NCBI GenBank assembly: GCA_017649855.1
Contig: JAGCGA010000012.1
Span: 96,705 to 160,704 of the forward strand
Reading direction: 5' to 3'
Source of the DNA: Bacteroidales bacterium
Lineage (GTDB): Bacteria > Bacteroidota > Bacteroidia > Bacteroidales > WCHB1-69
DNA length: 64,000 nucleotides
The notes beneath the pieces were generated by a model. It worked only from the letters and a program-made list of their open reading frames with translations, did no database searches and was not told the DNA's origin. Both the position numbers and the translations under genes were made by a program. The stretch's first letter is position 1; the number at the start of each line of letters is the position of its first letter. Below, piece by piece: positions 54,418-63,171 of this stretch.

Positions 54418-56649
54418 CTAGGGTGTCAGGGTCAGGGTGACGGTCTTGGTGGCGGGGTCGAGCGATTGTCCTCTCACGATGCCGCGGCCTACCAGTCTGA
54501 CCTTATAGCCGGCCCTGTTCAGTTCCGCGACGGCGTCGGATGCGATCATCTGCCGCACATTTGGCATCCGGCCCTCCTGCTGGATGACCCATGCTTTGGA
54601 TTGGATGGTTGCCACCGTGTCTCGCAACGGCACGAAGAAGTTGTAAGTGTTTGACAAGGTCGTTGTATCATAGCCCATGCCGGCACAGAGGGTGTTGAAG
54701 AATCTCCGGTTGATGGGACAGTTCTCCAGGGATGGTTGGAATGGCAGCTCCTGCGTATTGCGCATGGCGCTGTAGTTGGACCTGTTCATCATGGCGCGGG
54801 CGATCTTGGCGAAGGCATCCACGGCCACCTCACTATGCTGTGGCACGAAGTAGATGTACACGATCATCGTATATTGGGGATCCTCCATCGGGAAATAGCC
54901 GCAGAAGGATACCGCATTGTGGTCATAATCCCACGTCCTGCGCACCGGATCCCAGATGTCGCGGGTGCCGGTCTTGCCCGCAAAGTGGCAGGTGGAGTCC
55001 TTGTAACGGCGGCCCGTGCCGTATTTGCCCCAGACCACGCTCTCCAGATACTTCTTCGCCTTGGCGACATTGGTGGGGGAGACGAGCTGCTCGTTCAGCA
55101 CCTCCGCCTCAAAGCGCTGGATGGTGTCGTAGTTGTTGGTCACATACTTGACGAAAAGCGGCGCCACCATCTTGCCGTTGTTGGCGATGGCGTTGTAATA
55201 GACTAGCGTGTGGAGGATGGGGATGTTGAAGCCGGCCCCGAAGCAGACGCCGTAATAGTTGTCAAAACGTCCGTCATTGCGGATGGAGGCGGGCAGGATG
55301 TCGCCCAGCTGCGTGTGGATGGTGTCCATGAGCCCCAGCTTGATGAGCTGTTTGCGATAGTCGGCGAATCGGGTGATGCCGTATGCATCGAAGATCATGG
55401 AGGCCACGCCGATGTTGGAGGAGCGTTGGATGATCTCGCTGACAGTGCCCAGCGTCTCACCATGTACCTTGGAATCCTGCTTGTGGTATCTGCGGTAGTT
55501 GCCCGACTTCAGCGGATATTCGAAGGTGTGCACAAACATAGGGTAGGTGCAGGTGGTGTCGTCGGACCGTTTTTCCAGGAAGGAGAGCAGCGAGGCCAGC
55601 TTGAAGGTGGAGCCTGGCTCAACCTTGGCGTTGAAGGCGTATTCCATGCTCTCGTTGTAGTGCCCGTCGGCATCGCGTTTCAAGTTGGAGATGGCCTTGA
55701 TCTCTCCGGTCTTGGTCTCCATGACGATGGCACAACCCCAGTGCGCACCCAGCTCGGTGAGCTTCAAGGCTAACTCGTTGTGTACGTAGTTCTGTATCTC
55801 CGCATCGATGGTGGTGTGGAGGTTGTAGCCGTCGATGGGCTCCACGCGGTCTTTCAGAGGCACCACCGTCTTGTTGAGGCGCAGGTATTTCTTACTGCCC
55901 TGTTGGCCCGCCAGCAGCTTGTCCATGAAGTACTCCAGGCCGTAGTGCTTGCCCTCCACGTTCATGCCGAGTGTGCGGCGCGCGATGTCGCCATAGGGAT
56001 TGATGCGCACCGAGGTCGGCACGTAGTTGAGGTGCGCATGGATCTTACGCCCGTTTACTTTCCAGCACTCCAGGTTCTTGATGTAGGAGGTGTCGCGCCC
56101 GCTTACCCACGACTTCTCATCCCACTCCTTGACGGAAAACAGGGTCTTGTACTTCTTGTTCTGTACCGCCTGGCTGAAGAAGCTTGTGTAGTAGCTCTCG
56201 GTATATTTTGGGAAACGGGATTTGAATTGCTCGTAGAGCGCTTTCCCTAACGTGGAGAAGAGGTCGTCGAAGGCTTTTGGGTTTTTGGACAGGGTGTCGC
56301 CGTATTCCAAGGCAAAACGACGTCCGTCGAAGGCGACTTCAAAGACGGTGAAGTTGCCTACGAGCAGACGGCCGTGGTCGTCGTAGATCTCGCCGCGGAT
56401 GGGGGAGAGGTTGTTGTTGAGCACGAAGCAGTTGAAGAGGCTGTCCTCTGGTGAAGGCACATAGGAGGTGTCGGTGGTGTCCAACACCTTGGACCCGTTG
56501 CCGTTGGCCATGGCCCCTTCTGTGATGCCCAACTTGAGAATCATGAACAGACAGGCTGCCCCTAACACCATCAGCGCCCCGAAGACAACAAAGCTGCGGG
56601 TCTTGAAGGACTTCATCAATTCTTCGCTATTTTGATTCCTTTTCCGCAT
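54418..56649 (-). CDS. Class B penicillin-binding protein (FtsI/PBP3-like) with C-terminal PASTA domain
   Basis: 743 residues. One N-terminal membrane helix (about 20-42), the PBP dimer domain (about 75-270, NLSPIRGEIYDDHGRLL), and the transpeptidase: catalytic S347 in EPGSTFK, the SxN motif in RSSNIGVAS, and KTG in HFAGKTGTRD. The last ~65 residues (MPNVRQMIASDAVAELNRAGYKVRLVG) form a PASTA domain. It cross-links septal peptidoglycan together with FtsW. Its first 23 bp overlap the ftsL-like gene; an ATG at 56616 is an alternative start giving a shorter cytoplasmic tail. Confidence 0.93.
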   Translation of the reverse strand: MRKRNQNSEELMKSFKTRSFVVFGALMVLGAACLFMILKLGITEGAMANGNGSKVLDTTDTSYVPSPEDSLFNCFVLNNNLSPIRGEIYDDHGRLLVGNFTVFEVAFDGRRFALEYGDTLSKNPKAFDDLFSTLGKALYEQFKSRFPKYTESYYTSFFSQAVQNKKYKTLFSVKEWDEKSWVSGRDTSYIKNLECWKVNGRKIHAHLNYVPTSVRINPYGDIARRTLGMNVEGKHYGLEYFMDKLLAGQQGSKKYLRLNKTVVPLKDRVEPIDGYNLHTTIDAEIQNYVHNELALKLTELGAHWGCAIVMETKTGEIKAISNLKRDADGHYNESMEYAFNAKVEPGSTFKLASLLSFLEKRSDDTTCTYPMFVHTFEYPLKSGNYRRYHKQDSKVHGETLGTVSEIIQRSSNIGVASMIFDAYGITRFADYRKQLIKLGLMDTIHTQLGDILPASIRNDGRFDNYYGVCFGAGFNIPILHTLVYYNAIANNGKMVAPLFVKYVTNNYDTIQRFEAEVLNEQLVSPTNVAKAKKYLESVVWGKYGTGRRYKDSTCHFAGKTGTRDIWDPVRRTWDYDHNAVSFCGYFPMEDPQYTMIVYIYFVPQHSEVAVDAFAKIARAMMNRSNYSAMRNTQELPFQPSLENCPINRRFFNTLCAGMGYDTTTLSNTYNFFVPLRDTVATIQSKAWVIQQEGRMPNVRQMIASDAVAELNRAGYKVRLVGRGIVRGQSLDPATKTVTLTLTP

Positions 56650-57052
56650 CTTTGTTCTTTTTGAATATTTTTTTCAGCCATTGGAACTTCTCCTCCTGAG
56701 GAGTGGTGATGGTGACGGTGTAATCAGACTTCTCGTCAAAGACAAATCCGCGCTCTTTGAGGACCTCGATGAGGGCCTTGTTTTCCTCGTAGGGGATGAA
56801 CTGGTTGTTGGCTTTCAGCCGGCTGATCTCCGCCTTGTATTCCTGCTCCAATCGGTTTATTTTCTTTTGTTTCTGTGCAATGCGCTGCTCGCTGAAGATG
56901 GCTATGCCGATGAGCAGCAGTAAGATGACGATGTACAGATACCACGGGCGCATCTTCGGGTTGGTGAGGAACTCTCCGCCGAAGACCTTGTTGAAGAAGT
57001 TCTCCGACTTGGGGTCCCGCTCTTTTTCCGGTATGTTGGTCGTGGTTCTCAT
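56627..57052 (-). CDS. FtsL-like division protein
   Basis: 141 residues. A cytoplasmic tail (about 1-35), one membrane helix (about 37-54, WYLYIVILLLLIGIAIF), a coiled coil (about 55-90, EQRIAQKQKKINRLEQEYKAEI) and a short lysine-rich end. This layout, with the position between rsmH and the pbp gene, fits the Bacteroidota FtsL-like family, which links FtsW/PBP to the divisome. Sequence conservation in this family is low, so the assignment rests mostly on layout and context. It overlaps rsmH by 4 bp and the pbp gene by 23 bp. Confidence 0.85.
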   Translation of the reverse strand: MRTTTNIPEKERDPKSENFFNKVFGGEFLTNPKMRPWYLYIVILLLLIGIAIFSEQRIAQKQKKINRLEQEYKAEISRLKANNQFIPYEENKALIEVLKERGFVFDEKSDYTVTITTPQEEKFQWLKKIFKKNKDAEKESK

Positions 57053-57963
57053 CGTGCAATCGGGGTTATTTTTTCGGCCGCACGTAACTTGCCGCTACGC
57101 GCGCGCGGGTTGGTGGATATCTCTTGTTCATTGGGGGTTATGGCCTTGCGGGTGACAGGCTTGAACGGGCTCAGCGGGTTGCCGAAGAAGTCCTTCTCCA
57201 CTTCCCCGTCCAGTTTGCCCGACCGCATGATGTTTTTCACGAGGCGGTCTTCCAGGGAGTGGTAGGAGATCACGACCAGCCGGCCGCCGTCACGAAGGGC
57301 GTCGGCGGTCTGCAGCAGCATGGACTCCAGCACCTCCAGTTCGTGGTTGACCTCGATGCGCAGTGCTTGGAAGACCTTGGAGAGCACTTTGGAAGGAGCA
57401 TTCTTGGGAAGGCTGGGCTCCAAAACTTTCACCAGCTCGAAGGTGGTGGCTATCTCGCCGGCTTCCCGTGCGCGGACGATGTACCGGGCCAGCTGGCGAC
57501 CGTTGGAGAGCTCTCCGTAGGTGTAAAACACCCGGCTGAGCTGCGCCTCGTCGTAGCTATTGACCACCTCCTTGGCCGTCAAGGCCTGTTGGCGGTTCAT
57601 GCGCATGTCCAGTTCGCCATCCTGTCGGTAGGAAAAGCCCCGCTCGGCAGTATCGATCTGATGGGAGGAGATGCCCAGGTCGGCCAGGATCCCGTCGGCC
57701 GGATAGGCTTTATGATATTGTAAAAAACGGGTCAGGTTCTTGAAGTTGGAAGCCACAAAGCAGAACCGCGGGTCGTCGATGAGGTTGGCGGTGCTGTCGG
57801 CGTCCTGGTCGAAGGCGATCAGCCGGCCGTCCGGGGCGAGACGGTCCAGGATGGCACGCGAATGGCCGCCGCCACCGAAGGTGAGGTCCACGTAGGTCCC
57901 GGAAGGATGGGTGATGAGAAGGTCAACAGATTCATGCAGGAGCACCGGATTATGATAACTCAT
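57049..57963 (-). CDS. rsmH: 16S rRNA (cytosine1402-N4)-methyltransferase
   Basis: 304 residues. The SAM-binding motif YVDLTFGGGGHSRAIL (about 26-41), ADLGISSHQIDTAERGFSYR and the C-terminal SYHSLEDRLVKN are family signatures. It methylates C1402 in the ribosomal P site. Start chosen at MSYHNPVLLHESV, which matches the family N-terminus; it overlaps the mraZ 3' end by 14 bp. Confidence 0.96.
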   Translation of the reverse strand: MSYHNPVLLHESVDLLITHPSGTYVDLTFGGGGHSRAILDRLAPDGRLIAFDQDADSTANLIDDPRFCFVASNFKNLTRFLQYHKAYPADGILADLGISSHQIDTAERGFSYRQDGELDMRMNRQQALTAKEVVNSYDEAQLSRVFYTYGELSNGRQLARYIVRAREAGEIATTFELVKVLEPSLPKNAPSKVLSKVFQALRIEVNHELEVLESMLLQTADALRDGGRLVVISYHSLEDRLVKNIMRSGKLDGEVEKDFFGNPLSPFKPVTRKAITPNEQEISTNPRARSGKLRAAEKITPIAR

Positions 57964-58435
57964 CCGACACCTCCTTTTCTGCCTCGAAACGGCCAAGATG
58001 AATTTCTTCGTTCAACTTCTCCAGAGCCTCCGGCGTCATGTCGAACTTCTCGTGGTAACGACTGCTGTTCCAGAGCTCGATCTTGCCATTGTCCAACAGG
58101 AGCACGATCTCCTTGTCGATGTGATACAGCTCCATCAGAGGCTTGGGGATGACGATGCGGTGCTGCGCGTCGCTTTCCAGATAGGCGGTGTTGCGCAAAA
58201 AAGCGTTCCGGTACTGTTTGATCCGCGTCAGGTTGCGGTCTAGCGAGTTGAGGAACTCCATCTGCTCCCGATAGGCCTCCTCGGACCAGAGCATGATGTG
58301 CTCGCCAAATCCGTGTGTCACGTAGAAAGCCCGGCGCCCGTCTTCCGGCAAGGCACGCAGGAGGGCCGTCGGCAATTTCAGCCGGCCGCTTTTCTCGATG
58401 GAGACTTCCCAATACCCGTAACTCAGATTTGACAT
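57950..58435 (-). CDS. mraZ: Transcriptional regulator MraZ
   Basis: 161 residues with two SpoVT/AbrB-like half-sites: SGRLKLPTALLRAL (about 16-29) and AQHRIVIPKPLMEL. MraZ forms ring oligomers that bind repeated TGGGN-type boxes and represses its own division/cell-wall cluster in E. coli. It is the first gene here, and TGGAAAT repeats overlapping its promoter are a candidate operator. Confidence 0.95.
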   Translation of the reverse strand: MSNLSYGYWEVSIEKSGRLKLPTALLRALPEDGRRAFYVTHGFGEHIMLWSEEAYREQMEFLNSLDRNLTRIKQYRNAFLRNTAYLESDAQHRIVIPKPLMELYHIDKEIVLLLDNGKIELWNSSRYHEKFDMTPEALEKLNEEIHLGRFEAEKEVSDELS

Positions 58436-58457
58436 GTTGATTATTTTGAAAACGTGA

Positions 58458-58465
58458 CAAAAATA
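58458..58465 (-). promoter_or_regulatory. mraZ: Predicted -7 box of the mraZ division/cell-wall cluster
   Basis: The minus strand reads TATTTTTG, about 22 bp before the mraZ ATG, matching TAnnTTTG. Confidence 0.6.
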
Positions 58466-58477
58466 TACTTTTTTTCG

Positions 58478-58509
58478 TTACATTTCCATAAATCTAGATT
58501 ATATTTCCA
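58478..58509 (-). promoter_or_regulatory. Candidate MraZ operator: two TGGAAATRTAA direct repeats
   Basis: On the minus strand TGGAAATATAA (58509-58499) and TGGAAATGTAA (58488-58478) repeat with a 21-bp period, two helical turns. The nearer copy covers the expected -33 position of the mraZ promoter. Assignment to MraZ is inferred from position and resemblance to TGGGN boxes. Confidence 0.45.
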
Positions 58510-58770
58510 AAAATCGAAAATTTATCATATAACTATCTGATTATCAGTTTGGAAATTTTTGGATTTTTTTATTAACAATAATACTTATAAACAATAATAT
58601 GCTGATAACGTGATATTTACAATCGATTTGTTATAAACTATGTTAATTTATTGATTTATAATATGATATTGATTTTATTGTAACAACTTATTGTTGATAA
58701 GTGATGGTTTTTGGATTGTTTTCTCCAAAATATGGAAAAAAATGGAAATAAATGGGCGCGAAAGGAAGGC
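58510..58770. other. AT-rich divergent intergenic region with 10-bp periodic TGG array
   Basis: No gene is seen in the 427 bp between mraZ and the plug gene. About 58510-58720 is extremely AT-rich. At 58733, 58743 and 58753 the plus strand carries TGGAA, TGGAA and TGGGC at an exact 10-bp period, with AGGAA in register at 58763. Confidence 0.6.
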
Positions 58771-58832
58771 TTTTTTCGAGGGCTGAAGGCAATAACCAAC
58801 CCCTGAATTTCGTTTTGTATTGCTGATTTGTT

Positions 58833-58840
58833 TATCTTTG
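58833..58840 (+). promoter_or_regulatory. Predicted -7 box of the T9SS plug gene
   Basis: TATCTTTG, 22 bp before the ATG at 58863; a TTTG lies at 58814 but with a short 15-bp spacer. Confidence 0.55.
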
Positions 58841-58862
58841 CCGTCTTTAAATCTACATCATC

Positions 58863-60134
58863 ATGAAGCGATTCCTCCTCTTATCCGTATTCTCCCTCTT
58901 CCTGCTGGTGAGTGCGAATGCCCAATGGAACACCGATTTCTATACCGACAACCGTGTTTATCAGTCGGGCATCCATAGCGTGGACCTCCATCCTAGTGAC
59001 ACCCGCCTGGGCGAGCCCGTCGCTCTGCTCGGCGAATACAACCAGCTGGTGCTCGAGTTTGATGATGTGGAGACCGACGACCACTATCTCAAGTATACCT
59101 TCATTCATTGCACCCACGACTGGCAGATATCCGATATGAACCAGATGGAATACATCAGTGGTTTTAACGAGGATATGATCGAGCAGTACGACTACTCATT
59201 CAACACGATTGTGCATTATACCCACTATCATTTCTCTTTTCCTAATGAGAATATGACCTTTACCAAAAGTGGTAACTATATCTTGTTGGTCTATGATGAC
59301 ACGCCCGACCATCCCGTGTTGACCCGTCGTTTCATGGTGCTGGAGAACTCTCCCGCCAAGGTGAATGCTGTCGTGCATTACGCTACGGATGTGAATCAGC
59401 GTTTCACCCATCAGGAGGTGGACTTCGAGGTGCTGCCCGCCTCGTATTCGGTGCGTAACCCGGCCATGACCCTCCATGCCACCATCCGGCAGAACGGACG
59501 GTGGGACAATGCCAAGTACGGCCTCACCTATCACTCGTTTTCCAACAACACCTTCAGCTTTGACTATGACGACGGACGCAACGTCTTTCCCGGCGGGGCC
59601 GAGTTCCGTACCTTCGACATCAGCACCCTGCGCTCCAATGGTGATCGAATTGTCAGCATCGACTTCGAACACCGTCGCAACCAGGCTTACGTCCTCATGG
59701 ATGAAGCCCGCCCATACAGCGCCTACGAGACCCGCAGCACGATGAACGGTGCCTGCGTCTATTATAACCGCGACCTTCCCAATCCTTACTCCGAGGACTA
59801 TGTGAACACCTACTTCACCCTCAAGAGCCAATACCCTTTCACCGATGGCGATGTGTATGTCTTTGGGGAACTGACAGACTGGAGAATCATGGAAGATGCC
59901 AAGTTGCATTATGTCCGGGAGCAGAACTACTGGGAGGCCTCCTTCTATATCAAGCAAGGACGCTACAATTACCAGTATGTGTATGTGCCCCATGGATCGA
60001 AGGAGATTGACGCCACCTACGTGGAAGGCAGTCATTATGAGACCCAGAATCAATATACGATCCTGGTCTATTTCCGCGAGGAGGGCACCTCTTACGACAA
60101 GCTGATTGCGGTGGAGCACTGCTCTGTTCAATAG
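58863..60134 (+). CDS. Type IX secretion system plug protein (DUF5103 family)
   Basis: 423 residues with signal peptide (about 1-20, ending ANAQ). The N-terminal domain (about 25-135) has IHSVDLHPSDTRLGEPVALLG and KYTFIHCTHDWQISDMNQMEY, and the middle has NSPAKVNAVVHYATDVNQRFTHQEVDFEV, both typical of the DUF5103/T9SS-plug family. The C-terminal part (about 310-415) resembles a carbohydrate-binding module-like domain (FGELTDWRIMEDAKLHY). In Flavobacterium the plug protein closes the periplasmic face of the SprA translocon when no cargo shuttle is bound. It is placed alone in its transcript, divergent from the mraZ cluster. Confidence 0.85.
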   Translation: MKRFLLLSVFSLFLLVSANAQWNTDFYTDNRVYQSGIHSVDLHPSDTRLGEPVALLGEYNQLVLEFDDVETDDHYLKYTFIHCTHDWQISDMNQMEYISGFNEDMIEQYDYSFNTIVHYTHYHFSFPNENMTFTKSGNYILLVYDDTPDHPVLTRRFMVLENSPAKVNAVVHYATDVNQRFTHQEVDFEVLPASYSVRNPAMTLHATIRQNGRWDNAKYGLTYHSFSNNTFSFDYDDGRNVFPGGAEFRTFDISTLRSNGDRIVSIDFEHRRNQAYVLMDEARPYSAYETRSTMNGACVYYNRDLPNPYSEDYVNTYFTLKSQYPFTDGDVYVFGELTDWRIMEDAKLHYVREQNYWEASFYIKQGRYNYQYVYVPHGSKEIDATYVEGSHYETQNQYTILVYFREEGTSYDKLIAVEHCSVQ

Positions 60135-60217
60135 ATTTGTTGGCTCTTGGTGATGAAGCATGCCACCACTGCTCCTCGAAACAACAAATAAACAATTCAA
60201 CAATTCAACAATTTTCA

Positions 60218-60225
60218 TACCTTTG
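60218..60225 (+). promoter_or_regulatory. Predicted -7 box of the DPP IV-type peptidase gene
   Basis: TACCTTTG, 38 bp before the ATG at 60263. Just upstream (about 60189-60213) the unit CAATTCAA is repeated about three times with a 9-bp period. Confidence 0.55.
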
Positions 60226-60262
60226 CGCCCTTGTTGTTAAATTTAATTAATGTACTATTTAT

Positions 60263-62443
60263 ATGAAAAAGTTTTTACTGCTTATCATCGTGTTAACTAC
60301 AGTGTTGTGCTCTTTTGGTCAAGGCAAGAAGATCAGTGTTGAGAGCATCTGGGACGATTTTATGTTTTATCCGCGCGGAGTGGCCGGCTATACGGCGATG
60401 CCCTCCAGCGACTACTACACGGTCGTGAAGCGCGGTGGCATCGAGCGCTACTCCTTTGAAACGGGTGACCGCATCGACATGTTGTTGTCCAACGAGACAC
60501 TCAGCAAGCTCAGTGGCGGCGAACTCAATACGGGCCGTCTTAGCGGATACTCCTTCTCCAAGGATGAGAAGAACATCATCCTCTCCTTCGATGAGGAGAG
60601 CATCTGGCGCCGTTCCTCGCTGGCGTACTACTATGTGTACAATGTGGAGAACAAGACTTTGAAGATGGTGGCAGACACCAACACCAAGTTGCATTTCGCA
60701 GACCTTTCCGAAGATGGCCAGCGCGTGCTCTTCGCCCGCGACTGCGACCTCTTCATCCAGGATATGAACAGTGGCGCCATCACCCAGATCACCCATGACG
60801 GGGAGCCCAACGCCATCCTGAACGGCTATGCCGACTGGGTGTATGAGGAGGAACTCGACATGTCGCAGGCCGCCTCCTGGTCGCCCGACGGCAGCAAGGT
60901 GGCCTTCCTGCGCTTCGACGAGCGCCGCGTCAAGGAGTTCACTATGCCCATCTACGACGAGCTTTATCCCACCGACTTCACCTACAAGTACCCGAAGGCC
61001 GGTGAGGACAACTCCCTCGTGGATGTCTATATCTACGATGTGGCCAGCAAGAGCCTTACGCGCGTGGACTTGGGCGACAACACCAACTGCTACTTCCCGC
61101 GTGTCTATTGGCAGCCGAACAGCCGCGACGCCATCATCCTCAAGCTGAACCGCCATCAGAACCGTCTCGACTTCATACGCTATAACACTGTCACCAAACA
61201 GCAGGATGTGGTCTATACCGACGAGAACGACAAGTGGCTTGACATCACCGACGACTACTACTTCCTTAGCGATGGCAAGACGATGATTGTCACTTCCGAG
61301 CGCGACGGCTTCAACCATATCTACAAGGTCACCCTTGGCGGCGGGCGTGTGCAGCTGACCTCCGGCAACTGGGAGGTGAACGGCATCCAGTTCGTCAACG
61401 AGAAGAAGAAACTCATCTACTATCAATCCAACGAGTCCGGCGTGCTCAACCGCGACCTCTACGTCATCAACTTCGACGGCAAGAAAAAGAAGATGCTCAG
61501 CAGTGGCGACGGCTGGAACGAGAGCTCCTTCTGTCCTACGGGCAACTATTATCGTAACCAATACTCCAATCTGAACACGTTGCTGGTCTATACCATCTGC
61601 AATGCTGCCGGCAAGCAGTTGCGTGTCTTGAACGACAACAAGGCGGTGAAGGAGACGATGGACGAGTATGGCTTCCAGCCGCGGGAGATCATCAGCTTCA
61701 CCACGCCCGACGGCACGGTGCTGTACGGCTGGATGCTGAAGCCGGCCAACTTCAACCCCAACAAACGCTATCCGGTGATGATGAACTGCTACGGCGGTCC
61801 CGGCAGCCAGCAGGTGATGAACGCCTATAGCAGTGCGCAGGATCTGGCCTTCTATCAGATGTTGGCGCAGCACGGCTACATCTCTGTCTGTGTCGATGGT
61901 CGTGGCACGGCCACCCGCGGTGACGCCTTCAAGAAGGTGATCTATCAGCAGATGGGCAAGTATGAGGCTATCGACCAGATCGCAGCGGCCAACTACCTGA
62001 AGACGCTGCCCTATGTGGATGGCGACCGTATCGGCATCTGGGGCTGGAGCTTCGGCGGCTATCTTTCCGCACTCTCCATGTTCCGCGGCGAGGGCGCCTT
62101 CAAGATGGCCATCTCTGTGGCTCCCGTGACCAACTGGCGCTACTACGACAACATCTACACCGAGCGGTTCATGCGCACCCCGCAGGAGAACCCCGACGGC
62201 TACGACCTCAACTCCCCAACCACCTACGCCGACCAGCTCAACGGCAAGTATCTCCTCATCCATGGCACCGCCGACGACAACGTGCACTTCCAGAACGCCA
62301 TGGAGTTGGTGAAGGGCCTCAACGAGGCGGGCAAAGAGTACGACCAGTTCTTCTTCCCCAACAAGAACCACTTCATCATGGGCGGGAATACGAGAACGTT
62401 CCTGTACAACAAGTTGGCGAAGTATATCATGAACAACTTGTAG
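60263..62443 (+). CDS. S9B dipeptidyl peptidase IV-like serine peptidase
   Basis: 726 residues. Signal peptide about 1-20. An eight-bladed propeller (about 25-480) includes the YADWVYEEEL loop, whose glutamate pair binds the substrate N-terminus in DPP IV. The alpha/beta-hydrolase domain carries the catalytic triad S596 (GWSFGGY), D671 (HGTADDNVHFQ) and H703 (NKNHFIMGG). It removes N-terminal dipeptides, typically X-Pro, from peptides in the periplasm; DPP IV-type enzymes serve peptide feeding in asaccharolytic Bacteroidales. Third codon positions are very G+C-rich, unlike the adhesin. Confidence 0.94.
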   Translation: MKKFLLLIIVLTTVLCSFGQGKKISVESIWDDFMFYPRGVAGYTAMPSSDYYTVVKRGGIERYSFETGDRIDMLLSNETLSKLSGGELNTGRLSGYSFSKDEKNIILSFDEESIWRRSSLAYYYVYNVENKTLKMVADTNTKLHFADLSEDGQRVLFARDCDLFIQDMNSGAITQITHDGEPNAILNGYADWVYEEELDMSQAASWSPDGSKVAFLRFDERRVKEFTMPIYDELYPTDFTYKYPKAGEDNSLVDVYIYDVASKSLTRVDLGDNTNCYFPRVYWQPNSRDAIILKLNRHQNRLDFIRYNTVTKQQDVVYTDENDKWLDITDDYYFLSDGKTMIVTSERDGFNHIYKVTLGGGRVQLTSGNWEVNGIQFVNEKKKLIYYQSNESGVLNRDLYVINFDGKKKKMLSSGDGWNESSFCPTGNYYRNQYSNLNTLLVYTICNAAGKQLRVLNDNKAVKETMDEYGFQPREIISFTTPDGTVLYGWMLKPANFNPNKRYPVMMNCYGGPGSQQVMNAYSSAQDLAFYQMLAQHGYISVCVDGRGTATRGDAFKKVIYQQMGKYEAIDQIAAANYLKTLPYVDGDRIGIWGWSFGGYLSALSMFRGEGAFKMAISVAPVTNWRYYDNIYTERFMRTPQENPDGYDLNSPTTYADQLNGKYLLIHGTADDNVHFQNAMELVKGLNEAGKEYDQFFFPNKNHFIMGGNTRTFLYNKLAKYIMNNL

Positions 62444-62510
62444 GTGCCGACGCTTCCAAGCATTGCAAAGGAGTCGACAGCGTCCTCGCAGTCGGACAAT
62501 AATCTGAAAC

Positions 62511-62550
62511 AACATCCAAATCTGCGTGTGGAATACGGGATTTGGATGTT
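62511..62550. terminator. Bidirectional hairpin terminator between convergent genes
   Basis: AACATCCAAATC (62511-62522) pairs perfectly with GATTTGGATGTT (62539-62550). It serves the DPP gene on the plus strand and overlaps the stop codon of the minus-strand lipoprotein gene. T-runs are short on both sides. Confidence 0.75.
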
Positions 62551-63103
62551 ATTTGATATCCTCCATCTTCTCATACGATTCCACCAATCTTCCTTTTGAG
62601 AATAGAAGGAAACGATGGTGGGAAACACTTTCTTTTTTGTCATTCGGGATAAGTTCCGACAGAAACCGCTTCATATAGGAATTGCAATAACTTGTTTTGT
62701 AATGCAACTCATCGACACTCAGCATGGGATGTGTCAGAAAGTCATTCTGCATGAATGCGTCAGTGTAATACTCGGTTAAAACGTAAAGCTGAAGATTCGC
62801 CTTGTCACAATCATCTTGGATGGTACTTAAAGGAATGCAAACGCTGCTCGAGCAATGGGGTGACCACAGGTAAAGTAACGCGTTTTCAGTTCTTGTTAAT
62901 AGGGCTGACAGTTGCTTGGCGGTGACGGCCATGATTCTGCCGTCATTTTGGTCAGGAATTTCATCGACTGAACTCACAAAGCAAACTTTATTCTGTTCCT
63001 CAGCGGTTAGACGTCTATAACCGCTGTTGAACCCTGGCGTATGATAGATGGCACAAGACTGGATCGTCACGGCAACAAGAAGATACAGTAGGGACTTTTT
63101 CAT
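62549..63103 (-). CDS. Thioredoxin-fold lipoprotein with CxxxxC site
   Basis: 184 residues. Lipobox IQSC with lipidated C17. The region ALLYLWSPHCSSSVCIPLSTIQDDC resembles the beta-strand and active-site helix of thioredoxin/TlpA folds (position of WCxxC), but the cysteines are spaced CxxxxC. LYVLTEYYTDAF and the HHRFLLFSKGRLVESYE strands fit the rest of the fold. The partner and role are unknown; a thiol-redox or metal-binding function in the periplasm is inferred. The next gene upstream (minus) is a partial barrel protein. Confidence 0.65.
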   Translation of the reverse strand: MKKSLLYLLVAVTIQSCAIYHTPGFNSGYRRLTAEEQNKVCFVSSVDEIPDQNDGRIMAVTAKQLSALLTRTENALLYLWSPHCSSSVCIPLSTIQDDCDKANLQLYVLTEYYTDAFMQNDFLTHPMLSVDELHYKTSYCNSYMKRFLSELIPNDKKESVSHHRFLLFSKGRLVESYEKMEDIK

Positions 63104-63171
63104 CTGAGAAGTTTGTAGAATTCAGGAAGATGTAACGGATGTTGGCTTCGGATTATTGTAAATTGAAAACA

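Noticed and set aside
57960..58460. Alternative frame over mraZ on the same strand
   Set aside because: mraZ in the other frame matches its family over the full length.
58510..58720. AT-rich region as a replication origin
   Set aside because: Only single-mismatch DnaA-like boxes were found (58585-58593 and 58692-58700), with no cluster and no dnaA or dnaN nearby.
60135..60200. Possible terminator after the plug gene (ATTTGTTG with CAACAAAT)
   Set aside because: Distant arms, weak inner pairing and no T-run; could not be supported as a terminator.
60293..62515. 740-codon open frame antisense to the DPP IV-like gene
   Set aside because: The sense gene has a full catalytic triad and family match; the antisense product (His/Val/Leu-rich) has no recognisable feature and results from high G+C third positions.
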